Shown: positions 13,081 through 25,298 of the stretch, piece by piece
How positions within the stretch are numbered: position 1 is the stretch's first letter
Layout: each line of letters opens with the position of its first letter
Translations under genes and position numbers: made by a program
Notes under the pieces: model-generated
What the model was told of the DNA's origin: nothing
The model's input: the letters and a program-made list of their open reading frames with translations, nothing else
Database searches by the model: none
NCBI GenBank assembly: GCA_033439255.1
Contig: CM065889.1
Span: 1,612,001-1,676,000 of the forward strand
Source: Hericium rajendrae
Lineage: Eukaryota; Basidiomycota; Agaricomycetes; Russulales; Hericiaceae
Direction of reading: 5' to 3'
DNA: 64,000 nucleotides

Positions 13081-16000
13081 ATGTCTCTGGATCCTGGACA
13101 CGCACCGAAACGCAAGAAACTGTGCCGATGTCGAGCGCATTGCCTTCATTACAATCCTGAGACTCAGGAATACGAAGGCGACAGATATCTCATCTCTCGG
13201 ACACTCCACTACAATCATGCCCTCGACGATCGGTACGCGTCGCGCGTACAGTCAATCGAGACGCAAGTTACAAACCAGGTCTCGCTTTTCGATTACGGCT
13301 TCTACTCGCTGGGCTTACTTGTTTTGTTAGGTTCTTTGGGCTCTCCGTCCATAGCCCCATCGCCTCCGCCTCGCCAACCATCGCCAGCGCCTCCTGCTGC
13401 TCTAGACAGATTGGAAGAGCTGATCGACGCTTTGGAGAGAGAAGTTGCATTGCGATCCACATGGCTTGTCGCACCTGAGCCACTGGATTTCGTCAACGAC
13501 CCTCTACTACACGGGCCATTCCAGCAGCCTGACATAGAGGAGCTACGTGCACCAAACTTGGGGAAATATGCACTGCAAGAGAAGACACGCACTAACTACC
13601 GTTTCTTGGAAAACGAGAATCGACTCTGCGAGGTTCTTGAAATCCTCAGCACCATGTCTAATCATACCAGGCGAGAAGCATTGGAGGATCGAGTGATGGG
13701 TGAACTTCAGGCTGTGAACATGCTCAAGGAGGTTGAATGGTCTCGCCAGAGAGGTCGTCTTGAGGGCGGTGTATTTATCAATACCGGTGCGTCCTATTCC
13801 TGACCTCTTGTGGTTGAGTATGGACTCTTACGGTTTCATCCGTTCGTCAGAGAGGTACTTTGTTTCCTCAGGGCCCAGGGATCCCACGCGTATCGCGGTA
13901 TTCATAACAGTCCTCACCATGTTCATTCTCTTCCGACTCCCTCAGCGCGTGACCAAAATCCTTCTGGCTGGAATGCGCTGTGTCTTGCGCTCCTCAAGTA
14001 CCACCAGTGATGCAGCGGATTCCATCCCAGAAGAACCTCGCAGCATTCTGAATCAATATCATCTTGACCCGGTCACGCATACCTATCTGTGTTGTCCAGG
14101 TTGCTTCTGCCTATACGATTATCAGCCTGGCTCAAACTCCATGCCCGACAAATGCACCAACAAGCCAACAGAGAAGTCTCTCGTGTGCGGTATCCCGCTT
14201 TGGCGAGACGCCATAATCGGTCCGCGCACCTACAAGATTCCGAGGTGCAAATACGTTTGCCAGGACATGAAGCATTGGTTGGGTCGCTTGCTTTCTCGCC
14301 CTGGATTCGAGGACATGATAGACAACCTGCGTCGCAATCCTGGCAGGCCTATGCAGGATATCTAGGATGGGATCATCTATCGTGGTGTCTTGGCCCCTGA
14401 TCGTAGACCCTTTTTTCCAGGACCTCGAGGAGAAGGCAGGCTTATGTTCAACCTTGCAGTCGACAGCTTCAACCCTTACCATATGAAAGAAGCCAAGCAG
14501 ACCGTGTCATCAACCGGGATCTGGATGGTTCTCATGAATCTCCCGCCCCATCTTCGTTACTTACCCGAAAACATGTTCCTCGTGGGCGTCATCCCAGGTC
14601 CCAACAAGCCGTCGATTGATCAGATCAATCACACTTTGGATTTGGTCGTCGATGAGCTCCTGGAATTCTGGAATCCCGGTATCCAGTTCTCTCATACAGC
14701 GAAGTACAAGAAAGGTCGATTGGTCCGGGTCATGGTTGTCCCATTGGTCTCCGACATGCTCGCTGTGCGACAGGCGGCCGGTTACGGCTCCGCAATGTCA
14801 AAATACTTCTGCACCTGCTGCCGCTTGGAGATCAAAGATATTGAGAACATCGAGAAGCATACGTGGCCCCAGCGCAACCCTGGAGACGACCGGCGTTTTG
14901 CCTATATGTGGAAGGATGCAACGACTGAGAAGGCTCGTAAAAAGCTCTTCGAAGCGCATGGGGTCCGCTGGTCCCCGCTTTGGCGGCTGCCGTATTGGAA
15001 TCCGGTTCGCTATATCACAGTCGATTCCATGCACGCACTCGACCTCGGTTTGTTTCAAACGCACTGCAGACAAGTATGGGGCATCAACGTCAAACTCGAA
15101 GGTGGTGACGGCCTGGCCATCGGTTCCAAGGTCATCGTGAAAAGACCGGACAACAAGAATCTCGAAACATGTATGAAGATCATCTTGAATAATCCCCCAA
15201 CCCTCAAAGACCTGCTCTCGGGGCCTCGATTTACCAGAGACGTCCTTTGGTACATATGCTATTACAACAGTCTGCGTCATGTCGGGACTAAGTGGCAACT
15301 CGCGGAGGCTATTGTAACATGGGTAAGTTCACATTGTATCGCTTATTTTCATGGTCGATGCTTACTTTTCTTCGAAGAGAGCATCTAAGACAGAAGATGA
15401 GATCGACATCTTCTTACCACAGGACGAAGCACAGGTCGGCGCTCAAGTCGGCGCACAGGTCGGCGCGGCCGATATGGAGGTCACCATGTCTCAGGCGTCG
15501 ACCATATCGACTGTCTCTGAAATGTCGACAGCTTCCTTGTCATCGATTGATGCGACTAGCATACCAAGCAGCTCGGGTGATCGAGATAACCTCTCACCCG
15601 AAACACGAACTGACCTAGAGAATGCAACGGTTGCACATGGATCGGACATGCTGGCTCGGCGTCTCAAAGCTGGCACCGTGATCGGTGCAGTGAATCATCT
15701 ATGCCTGAAATACATGTGCTTCGATAGAGGCCTTCCTACGCATGGGTATAAAAGTGATCTTTATGATCGCCTTCAAGCATGGGTAGGTGGTTATCATTCG
15801 AGACTGAGATATATCTGACAAGAATTTCTAGACCGAAGAGAATGTCCTGCTCCCAGAGAAGCCGCCAGAAAAGCAACGCGAGAGGAACATCCTTGGAATG
15901 GAGATCATGGAAGCCGTACATCATGACATGAGCCGCACCATCACGCCGTCCTGGGTCAGTCCTGCGCCTCGTGATTGGGGAACCTCGGAGCGCGGAAAGC

Positions 16001-17217
16001 TAAGTGCGAATCATTGGCGAGTGATCTGCACCATACATCTACCCATCACTCTCATCCGCCTATAGAACCATGCTGGCGCAACAGAGCGGGAGAGCGCAAT
16101 GCTTCATAATTTTATGGATCTGGTTCGTGCCGTTCAGATCGCCAACATGCGGACCATCTCGGAAAATCACATCTCCGCGTACCGCACCTACATCCACCGT
16201 TACCTTCAACAATTCAAGACGCTCTACAAGGATACGAAGATCAAACCAATACATCATGTTTCTCTTCATATCGATGACGTTCTGGAGTCTTTTGGGCCTG
16301 TCCATGCGCATAGCGCGCCATTCTTTGAGCACTATATCAATTTCCTACAACGTCAAAACACCAACATGAAATTTGGTATATCTTACTTATTTCTCAGTCA
16401 CTCGGGACATTGACAAGCTATTTTCACAGGCGAGCTTGAGTCCACATACATGTATACGTCTGCACGAGCTGCAAATCTTCGTGCTCTTCTTCTCCATGAT
16501 ACACGAGTCGGAAGCTGCGTTGGAGAGCTTGTGGAAGCGTACAAGTCAATCACGTCAGAAGACGTTCGTGGGACACGTCTGGCCAACATGCTCGATGCAT
16601 CACAGAGCGGAAATTCTGCTATCAAGTCGATTGAAGGTCGCACATATCTACTTGGCGATCATATGTACGCCATGCTTCTCAAGTTCTTGGACGCAAAATA
16701 CATCACCACCACGTTTTCACTTTTTTTAACCAAGGTTCTGCGAACTGTCCGACGCATCGATCGGCTCTCAATTCGTGGTGTACGATATGCAAGCCGAGGC
16801 TCTTTTCTCAGAGACAGCCATGTTATGTTTAGCCGTGAAGCTAAGTACGGTAAAGTGGAGCCTTTCGCCGGCGACATATACGAATTGTTCTGTGTCGAAT
16901 TCACTCCCCCCAAATCCTCACAACCTACCAAGGTGATATATGCCCTGGTTCAGGAGTATCCATATCTCTCCGATGACCATCCCCTTCAGAACATGTACAA
17001 GGATTTCTCGTTCGCCGGAGGCGTCGTTTGTGCCGGCGGCGGCACACAAGCTCGAATCATCGAAGTCACCGACATCGTATGCCATTTTGCGAGAACACCA
17101 ATGACCTTCGAAGATGAGGAATACATTCATATATTACCACTCGATCGCGTGCGTGGACTGGTTAAATCTTCCGAGCTATGTCTTGACTTATGCGCCTTTG
17201 CCACGGCGTATCTATAG
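13081..17217 (+). pseudogene. Tnp2-type (CACTA superfamily) transposase, two in-frame stops
   Basis: The reading frame runs across introns at 13787-13850, 15323-15377, 15783-15831 and 16376-16429 and would encode about 1,280 residues. The N-terminus has the Cys/His segment (CRCRAHCLHYNPETQ) usual in basidiomycete Tnp2 proteins, then a Pro-rich linker, a hydrophobic region and a second Cys cluster (YLCCPGCFCLYDY). The catalytic core shows NLAVDSFNPYHMK, LNLPPHLRYLPENMFLVGVI and VDSMHALDLGLFQTH; the aspartates in VDSFNP and VDSMHALDLG are in the positions expected of the RNase-H-like DDE core. A 12-bp tandem repeat near 15435 encodes GAQV three times. TAG codons at 14363 and 16063 replace what are usually tryptophans (TGG), so both are G-to-A changes. 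I could not find convincing CACTA ends or target duplications. The element that carried it cannot be delimited. Confidence 0.82.
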
Positions 17218-17730
17218 CTGATGGAGATTTCCACCTTCATGTTGCCTGACGACGACAGGGAAGATGGTGAAGGAGAAACATAGGTGGACTGACTGGGTTG
17301 ACATATGCATGGCGAGATTATCTTGTGAGTTAGTTGCATTATATATGTTCGTCACCTACTGACTGCAGCTCAAGTAGATATATGGGGAAGCAGAGTTCGA
17401 ATAAGATCCTTGGGATTGTTTCATATTGAATTAACAGTGTGAATCCAGACATAGTGTTATGTGTATAGAAGAACAAAGGAAGGTAAGCAGACTTGCCGGC
17501 GATTACAAGCACTTATAAGCAATGAATGGCCCTCGTGAACACAAGCCACGGTCTCCTAGCTCACGTTGCGAAGGTCCTTAGTGCACTCTCCCATTTCAAT
17601 CTGTACGAAAGCGCAAGCCGTGCGCTCGTACCTCTGAGGACCGCGAGAGTTTACAGCATCACGAGAACTCTATCCTCCTGCTAGCCAACTGCTCATACCT
17701 CACTCTTCTCAACACATCTTCAACTTCATC
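17218..17730. other. Intergenic and promoter region of the 17731 gene
   Basis: The last 100 bases are C/T-rich with CTCTTCTCAACAC-like runs directly before the ATG, a common leader type in fungi. I see no transposon terminus that would close the Tnp2 element on this side. Confidence 0.4.
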
Positions 17731-18255
17731 ATGGCGGATACACTCTTTGTCAAGAAGAAGCACTACTGGGTAAATTTAGCTCGACTCTCCTGCCGCAAAG
17801 TATTTATAATGATTGCAGCTGTTTCAAGCAATATTCGGTAAAGGGAAGCAATGCAAGGGGTCATTTACTTGGGACAATTTCCTCCATGTAAGTCGCTGCT
17901 TTCTTTCGTGAATGTGAACTCACTTAAATACGTTTTAGGCCATGCTCAGCCTTGGATTCACCCGCAAGCCAAAAGGCGGCTCTTTAGTGATGTTCACGCC
18001 GCCCGCTAACATCGCCGGACATCGAGTTACATTGCATCGAGTGAGTACAGTGACGGTTACTTTTATTTTCTGTCATGCTGAGACCGCAACTTTCAGATAC
18101 ACGGGGAGAAGGATGCTCCCGCTCACAGAGTTCTAGAGTAAGTAGTATTTTTTTCGATACATGCACGAAACTAACTGAGACCTTACAGGTACGAGACTAA
18201 ATTGAACAAGGCATATAACTGGGGTCCCGACACTTTCGACATGGTTGACAATTGA
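17731..18255 (+). CDS. Small five-exon protein distantly like HicA, intact
   Basis: Exons 17731-17769, 17819-17887, 17939-18040, 18097-18137 and 18189-18255 join across four introns of 49-56 bp, all GT-AG, into an unbroken 105-residue protein from MADTLFVKKKHYW to GPDTFDMVDN. The central part reads FTWDNFLHAMLSLGFTRKPK, then GGSLVMFTPP and VTLHRIHG. This order (helix, LGF turn, Gly-Ser strand ending in F, His-containing strand) resembles the HicA double-stranded-RNA-binding-like fold, and I recall a basidiomycete family of about 100-150 residues with the same layout. That link is inference; RNA binding or cleavage is not shown. There is no signal or membrane segment. Each exon is under 105 bp, so the gene is easily missed. 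It is the cleanest host gene in the window. Confidence 0.62.
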
Positions 18256-21250
18256 ACTAATAGCATACGTTCATGGCGAAGTATGTATGCTTACTCGAGT
18301 CAAGCGAGGGAGGCGTGAAATGTAATAAATATATTGTTTCTTGCTACTACTCTACTGCAAAACTCATCATCCGTCGAAATTTCCCTCTGCCGGTCGCCTC
18401 TCACTCGGATCGCATGCAGCACCCTCATTACGTGTGAAACTGTCGCAGCGCGGATATTCTAACGAAGGTCAGTGTGAATTCTTGCTCTTTCGCCCATTCA
18501 GCCATTTCTAATGTGCTAGCTCAGGCCTACGATTCCGAGCCTAATCCATCTCTGCTACGCCATTCTTTACCGCATTCGTCTCCACCTTGATCTTGAATCT
18601 CAAGCCTTAGGTGGTCAAGTCGTGCGGTAAGTGCAGGACTGCATGCGCTAGTGCTAACAATGCTGACATTGCTTATTCTAAAGGTTTCGACCTACACTGA
18701 GGCCTCCTGCCGAATCATAGAACTCCTCCACCCACTTTCTCTCCACCTCCATTTCGGCAACACCACAATGGCGGTCAAGCACTCATCCTTCACCTCCAGT
18801 TCATCCGGATCCTGGGCCGCGCTTCCTTCGCCCGCGCCGTGCCTCCTTCGCCCGCGCATCGCCTCCTTCTCCTGGGCTGCGCAACACACGTCCCGCAGTA
18901 TCATGTTCTTCGGGAGATTCAACAGCTACACCCCGCACGTCATTGCAGACACGACAAGGTTGCCGTCGACGTATGCGCCCGGCAAGTCCCACTCGGGCTC
19001 GGGTGCCACGGGTAGGAACACCGCATGCAAGATCGCATGCTCCGAGTAGAATAAGAAGACGAGCATCAGCGTGCACTGCGACGGGTCGGACTGCAGTACG
19101 TACGGGTTCGCTCTTGGGGTTCGCGGCCTCAATCAGTTGGGGCTCCTACGATAGTCAGCTCACGTGCAGCAGGTAGGAGGGAATAGCGTACAGCGTATGC
19201 GGCTCTTAGTGCCTGCGCTTCTGCTTTCCCTTTGCATGTCCACTCCGAGCCTTCATGCTCCTTCGCTGCTCTCGCCTCTTTCCGCACAGCCAGCACCGCC
19301 CCGAAGTTCTCTGGTCAGGTTGCAGTTGGTTGAAGCGGAGCGACTCGAATAGCGTGGGGTAGGTCAGCTGCATGTAACCCTGCACCGGCCGTGGCCCTTG
19401 AAGTAGTCATTGACCTGCTTCTTGAAGTTCTGCGCGATCTCTGGTCGCAGCCTCGCTCAATCTGGTGCTGTGCCCGAGTCCGCAGATGGGCCTACCGTCG
19501 GGCATGCTATCGTACGCGACGGTATGCAGCGCAGCAAAGCGAGTGTGTTATTGTCGGTTTCGTCGGTCTAGAAAGACTGTATCAAGAGCTGGGTCGAGTT
19601 GAGGGCAGTGTCGAGCTCGGTGTCATCGACATCGTTGGGATGCGGCAGCAGCTGGACGGCCATCACTCGCGGCTTATCGCATTTTGAAGGGATGTGATGC
19701 TTTTTGTGTTGAGTAACACTCTGTAGCAATGAGCTGGTTGCTGAAAATCAGCATCAATGGGTTCTCGTCGACATGTCTACATAAGATGTCGGTTAGATTG
19801 AAGGGACATGCAGAAACGCGTGCCCATATTGCAATAGCCCTTATCTGTATGCGCGTAACGTCGACCATGACCTTCTGCGTGCTCCTCAACTCGCGACGGC
19901 GACCCATGTTTACTCTGCTCCCTAACCTTGAGAATAATCCGAAGCAGACCGTCAGTCTTTGATCGGACGTTTGCTCTGATTTGAAGACAGAGCTTCCGTG
20001 ACATGCAGCGACTGCGCGGCCTTACAATCGGATTATGCAGCTTGAAGTTCAAGGTGCGCATGCTTCGATACGCGCCGCAACTGCTAGATCCTTAAACACG
20101 TACCTAGCCACTAGAATCTGTCTTAGATAACATGGTATAGACAGAGATAAGCACCGCGCAAGCACTCCACCATCTCATGCTTATCATATTTCTCATCGAG
20201 CGGCACACGCGGGCAGGGGAAGAAGTAGGTACGCCCTATTTGGCACATGTATTCGCTTCGCACCGTTCATCGAAGGATGTACCCACTTCCTTCCTCAACT
20301 CCGGAGTCGTACGCGCAGGCCAGTCCTACTTTCGGACTCGCTCGAGACCCAGCTCTGTGTCCACAGGTGCGAGCTCCTCTCCTTGCGCTGCGCAGCACTC
20401 AACCCTCATCGCACGCGCAGAGCAGATGCCTCACCATCACGAACTCGCACATCCAGCCCAGATTGAATGAACAACAGTATCAGCGTTATCACGATCTCCA
20501 GCTCCCCATTTCTTCAGCAGTAGCATGCTTCTGCGATGCGTCTCACCTGCGAGATTCGTTCTTGGATGGGCATCGTGATTTGTGGGGTGTGCGACAGAGC
20601 ATCCAGGAGCACGGAAGTCCCCACGCGAGAGTTCAAACAGTCGACGGCAGCTGGAGCACTGCATACGCAGAAGTCGGCTGACGAAAGGATCCATGTAAGT
20701 TACATCCGATAACAACAACAGAGGGCACAACCTACCACACAGCGCAGCTCGAATAAATGCCAAAGCCGTCGTCATCCACATGTCAACCCCTGGTCATGAC
20801 TTCGCACAGACGACATTCGGGCTGGGTAGGCGTCGTGATGGCGCCGATGTCGAGTAGAGCAGATGGCGTCGATAGGACAGAGGAGGACGTCGATAGGATG
20901 AAGGAGAATAGCCGTTAGGCGAAGCAAGGACAGTGATTCTGCGTAAGTCTCACCTCTGCCGGAAATTGCTTATGGTGTACTCACCAATTTCTAGCTACAG
21001 CTTCCCACCATTCACGTACTATGCAGGTACAGGACTGTACCCTGCCTGCCCGTGCAGAATAGTCTGGCTGTACGGCTCTCATCGCCGCTCGCCACGGGGT
21101 GTTGAACGCCAGAATTTTGTGAAAAAAAGTCTGTTTTCCGCGAGTCTAGTTAAGTGCCGATCAATCTCAGCTAACATGAAGATAAGCTGATCTGTTGTAA
21201 TGCTGAAACTGCATCGCATATGCGCGCTTCATCCGAGTACCTGCCGCGGG
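18256..21250. other. Region with coding-like fragments but no intact gene
   Basis: Short frames on the minus strand (for example DPSQCTLMLVFLFYSEHAIL near 19050-19100, and GYMQLTYPTLFESLRFNQLQ near 19320-19380) look protein-like but change frame repeatedly, and plus-strand frames at 18651-19049 and 20247-20681 have no recognisable domain. A decayed host gene on the minus strand is the best reading. I do not recognise its family. Confidence 0.35.
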
Positions 21251-22390
21251 AGGTAAGCATCGACAGGGAACTATCGTTCCTCACTTCGAAAGCTTGCTCT
21301 ATGGCGCACTCGCGGCTCACCCCTGGATCTTGGAATATCGGCCATAAGACTCACATTTCCTGCATGTCCAAGTGAGTTTCGTTTGAACTCGGCTGATTGT
21401 AATATAAACTGAGGTTTAAGCCACACAGAAACATGCCCCTGGCCTCACATTGGGATCTAGATGCTACAATTAGATCCACAGGAATATCGTCTAGATGCGC
21501 CGAGTGTCATGATGTCGGTAAGTCACGAAGTCATAGATCTGATGACTTAGCGACGTCACGATGTCTGGACACAATGCGTCAAGATGTCGAGACATCAAGA
21601 CATAAGTCGAATGCACGTCGGATTGCGCCTGGCGGCCACATGGCGGCCACATGGGCGATATGTGCTGACTTTCCCTCTATCTTGGAGTGCGGCTCATTTT
21701 GGCTTTATGCCTCACGGCGCTATGGTGAGTACATATCCATTCTAACTGACTATGGACTCACCATTCTCGTCATTGGCCACTTTCCAGGCACTTACCTGTG
21801 ATCATGCTTTTTGGGATCGCTATATTGGCCCCCTCACCATCTCAGAGTGAACTGTGCTCAAATTGGCGAAGGGGCCATACGTGAGACTATGAGGCATATC
21901 CCGATCTTAAAGACCCCTCGAGAACATCTGCTATGTCCTTGATAAGTGGGTGTGAGCACCACACCGCTTGCATTGTTTGAGAATCTGCAGGTCCAAGGCC
22001 GAGCACAACCTGTCATTAATATATTATGTTACCTATGCTAGTACATCTTGCTCTAAAATCGGAGTGCATGAGCCATGGTAACGCAGCCCACACATCTATT
22101 TCTTGACGGAGCAGTTGTTCACTGTACTGCTATGATCTCGTCATGTGACCCATGAGTACATGGGATTTTCCCCACAGTGCATGGTGAACGACACGTGACC
22201 ACCTTCACCATGGTATGGCCATACCATAGTGAAGCACTGCTGCATTGGAGCTCATACTAAGACTGAATCTTTCAACAGTCATTAAATGATTTGATCACAT
22301 AGTATATTGCTATATCATATATATACTTATTGAGTATGCTCAATGTATACTAAAAATGATTGAGCAACATAGATTACAAAACTAAGTTTT
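21251..22390. other. Transition from gene region to repeat region
   Basis: No gene supported. At 21510-21610 there are short inverted segments (AAGTCAT...ATGACTT; GATGTCGAGACATC), a doubled GGCGGCCACAT near 21630-21650, and at 22210-22227 the 18-bp palindrome ATGGTATGGCCATACCAT. Base composition drops to AT-rich from about 22250. Confidence 0.5.
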
Positions 22391-22394
22391 TGTG

Positions 22395-22975
22395 TGAGTT
22401 CTACATGGATCATAACACATAAAATATGACTAGAAAGCGATGAATGAGTAGCATCTGATCTACTTGAGAACAAGTGACTCGGTGGAGAATTGACTGAGAT
22501 AGCTAAGGATCAAGCATATTAGCAGGAAAAATACAGAAGTGCTTCGTGTTCTACAAGTTCTGCATGGATCAAAATTTACAAAATATGGTTCAAAAGCTAT
22601 GAATGAGTAGCATCTGATCCACATAACAACAAGTGAATCAGTGAAGAATGAACTGAGATAACCAAGGATCAAGCATACTAGGAGGAGAAATACAGAAGTG
22701 CTTTGCATTCTACAAGTTCTGTATGGATAAACACACATAAAATACAGATAAAAAGTGATAAATGAGTAGATTCTAATGCACTTGAGAACGAGTGAATTGG
22801 TCAAGAATTGACTGAGCTAGCTGGGAATCAAGCATCCTAGGAAAAAAATACAGGAATGCTTTACATTCTGCAAGTTCTGCATGGATCAAGATGCATAAAA
22901 TATGACTAGAAAGTGATAAATGATCAGATTTTGATGCATTTAAGAATGAGTGAATTGGTCTGACCAAGTTACAGT
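22395..22975. repeat. Tandem repeat of about 158 bp, roughly four units
   Basis: Matching landmarks (a GGATCA-like box followed by AAAATATG and AATGAGTAG) recur at about 22405, 22563, 22722 and 22880, a spacing of 158-159 bp. Units differ by many transitions. Each has the same order: GTTCTGCATGGATCA box, ATGAGTAGATT, CACTTGAGAACGAGTGAAT, GAACTGACTGAG, and AATACAGAAGTGCTT. Confidence 0.85.
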
Positions 22976-23000
22976 AAATAAAGTGTAAAAAAAAAAGTTC

Positions 23001-23070
23001 GGCCAGAGCTGGAATTGAACCTGCAAACTTGTCAGATTGAAGATGTGTGATTATATAAGCCAACTGCCTA
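23001..23070 (-). repeat. tRNA-like segment capping the 158-bp array
   Basis: On the minus strand this reads as a tRNA-like body: AGTTGGCTTATATAA (A-box-like) followed at tRNA spacing by GGTTCAATTCC, an exact fit to the B-box consensus GGTTCRANTCC. It probably is the head of a tRNA-derived short interspersed element rather than a working tRNA, since the stems pair poorly. Confidence 0.6.
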
Positions 23071-23719
23071 ATGGACATAGTCATCGTTTGCATGTCATTT
23101 TCACTATGAAAAGGTGGTATAGAGTAAATGATTCTAAGAAATTGTAATTAGTCTGCTAGCTCAGCAAGTGAGATACATGCAAGATGACTAAGATGAGCCA
23201 CCAGGTTGAGTACCTCCTGGTTTTAAACCGTCAACCACTCAGCAGAAGACTTGGAGATACCCGTCGAGCCTTGCAGCCAACATGACAAGCATGCAGGATG
23301 TAAAGCTCATGAGGAAGCAAGACTTTACTGCTCTCACACTTCAGCACTGAGTTTTGATTATGTAATCAGTCTTCAAAACCATAGATTTATAGGCATTCTT
23401 GTACTTATAGTATACTATAAGAGTAGACATTGTACTAATACTAATTGCTCATTGATTATATCATTTTTAGTAATAGCAATAATAATTAAAATCAAAAATC
23501 AAAAAAATCTGGCATAAACTGAAATTGAACTTGCAAACTTAGGAGAACTTGCACTTCATCACTGAGTTTTGATTATGTAATCAATTCTCATGACCTCTCA
23601 ATGGTCGTTGAGAGGTAAGATCACATGACTGAACTGAGACTTCAAGCGAACTCTATCGATTATTGTGTTGTCTTGTTGTCTCCTTGTGATATAACAAGTC
23701 TGTTCAGTATATCTTATAT
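23071..23719. other. Repeat debris
   Basis: No gene. A second, decayed tRNA-like B-box (TTGAACTTGC type) lies near 23525-23540 and a hairpin CCTCTCAATGGTCGTTGAGAGG-like structure near 23592-23613. A stretch near 23160-23200 matches, inverted, sequence found at about 28860-28890. Confidence 0.45.
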
Positions 23720-24425
23720 CAAAGAATGCTATAAATCAGTAGATTTCAATACATGTGAGAACAAGTAAATCCATCAAGAACTGACTAAGATAGCTAGAGA
23801 TCAAGCATACTAGAGAGAACAATACAGGAGTGCTTCGCATTCTGCAAGTTTTGCACTGATCAAGACACATAAAATATAACTCTAAAGCTATGATTAAGTA
23901 GATTTTGATTCACTTGAGAACGAGTGAATTGGCTAAGAACTGATTGAGATAGCTATAGATTAAGCAAACTAGGGGAGAAAATACAGAAGTGCTTGATGTT
24001 CTACAAGTTCTGTACAAACCAAAATGCATAAAATATGACTAGAAAGTGATAAATAAGTTCCGATGTACTTGAGAATGAGTGAATTGGTCAAGAACTGACT
24101 GAGGTAGCTGAGAATAAAGTATACTAGGGGGAAAATACAGAAATGGTTTGCATTCTGTGAGTTCTACATGGATCATAACACATAAAATATGGCTAGAGAG
24201 CAATGAATAAGTAGATTCAGATGCACTTGAGAATGAGTCAATCGGTCAAGAACTGACTGGGCTGGCCAGAGATAAAGCATACAAGGGGAAAAATACAGGA
24301 GTGCTTTGTATTCTCCAAGTTTGGCACAGATCAAGATTCAAAAAATATGACTAGAACATTATAAATGAGTAGATTCTGGTGCATTTTAGAATGAGTGAAT
24401 CAGTCAAGAACTGATCAAGTTACAG
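23720..24425. repeat. Second 158-bp tandem array
   Basis: Landmarks recur at about 23854, 24012, 24168 and 24325, again 156-158 bp apart, with the same internal order as the array at 22.4 kb. Confidence 0.85.
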
Positions 24426-24440
24426 TCAAAGAAAAAGTTA

Positions 24441-24510
24441 GGCCAGAGCTGGAATTGAACCTGCAAACTCATCAGATTGATGATCTTGCAATTATATAAG
24501 CCAACTGCCA
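24441..24510 (-). repeat. tRNA-like segment capping the second array
   Basis: Near copy of the segment at 23001-23070, with the same minus-strand A-box-like and GGTTCAATTCC motifs. It is followed by a conserved tail (about 24505-24565, CCAAATGGGGGTAGTGGTCG) that reappears at 30.67 and 51.35 kb. Confidence 0.6.
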
Positions 24511-24729
24511 AATGGGGGTAGTGGTCGTTTTGGTGTCGTTTTTGATAGGAAAACTCGGTATAGAGTAAACTTGGGAAAAGTGGGCCGATGCTTCACATGG
24601 CAAGACGATTCCTTTTTTTTATTAGTTACATTTAACTTGGAAGAAGAGGGGTGATGCTTCACATAACAAGATGATTTCTTTCAATTGTTAGTTATATTTA
24701 GAATAGTGTATAAATGAGTAAAGTCTTAC

Positions 24730-24888
24730 TGGTCAGATTGATTATAAATTGTGGCTCAATTACATAGCAGCTATAGCACTATAAAACTAGGCATAGCCTT
24801 GGCTAGCAGCTATGTAGATTTTACATTTTTGAGATGGCTGCACATCTATGCTCATATATGCTGCTACACTGTTAAGTTATATATACTA
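24730..24888. repeat. TATAGC-rich low-complexity sequence, left of short element
   Basis: Degenerate runs of AGCTATAG/TAGCTATG. The same type resumes at about 25480-25770 on the other side of the short element, so the element probably inserted into one such tract. Confidence 0.55.
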
Positions 24889-25298
24889 CATCAGGAACCT
24901 TGACAATTTTCTGATAGGTCTGACAGTGTCTGACAGTACTCGTGCAAGTCAAATCAGATGCATCAGACAGTATCAGATAACTGTTAGTTAAATCAGACAG
25001 CATTAGACTCTATCAGACACTATCAGCTAAATGGACATGCAGACGCTGTAGAGATTGCTCAGAATGTTCTCAGATTTGTGAAAATATCAAATATTAGAAA
25101 TTTTATTATGATATATAATTAGAGATAGATAACTTCTATAGTGAACAATAGGTGTCTACTCTTAAATGTACAAGCTAAATCAGATGTGATCATTTGAAAA
25201 GTGGCTGCAGACAGATCAGACTCTATGAGCTCTATCAGATACTGTCAGACACTGTTAGACACTGCAGGTCAATCAGAAAATTGTCAAGGTTCCTGATG
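24889..25298. mobile_element. Short non-autonomous DNA element, CATCAGGAACC ends
   Basis: A 410-bp element with inverted ends of about 25 bp beginning CATCAGGAACCTTGACAATT and ending in its complement, flanked by TA on both sides (2-bp target duplication). The interior is rich in TCTGACAG/CAGACT motifs near both ends, as in the subterminal zones of the Plavaka element at 46.2-46.76 kb. It carries no coding sequence. Confidence 0.8.

Noticed and set aside
13279-13330. Intron near the start of the Tnp2 gene
   Set aside because: GT-AG signals exist, but removing 52 bp puts a stop in frame, while reading through stays open.
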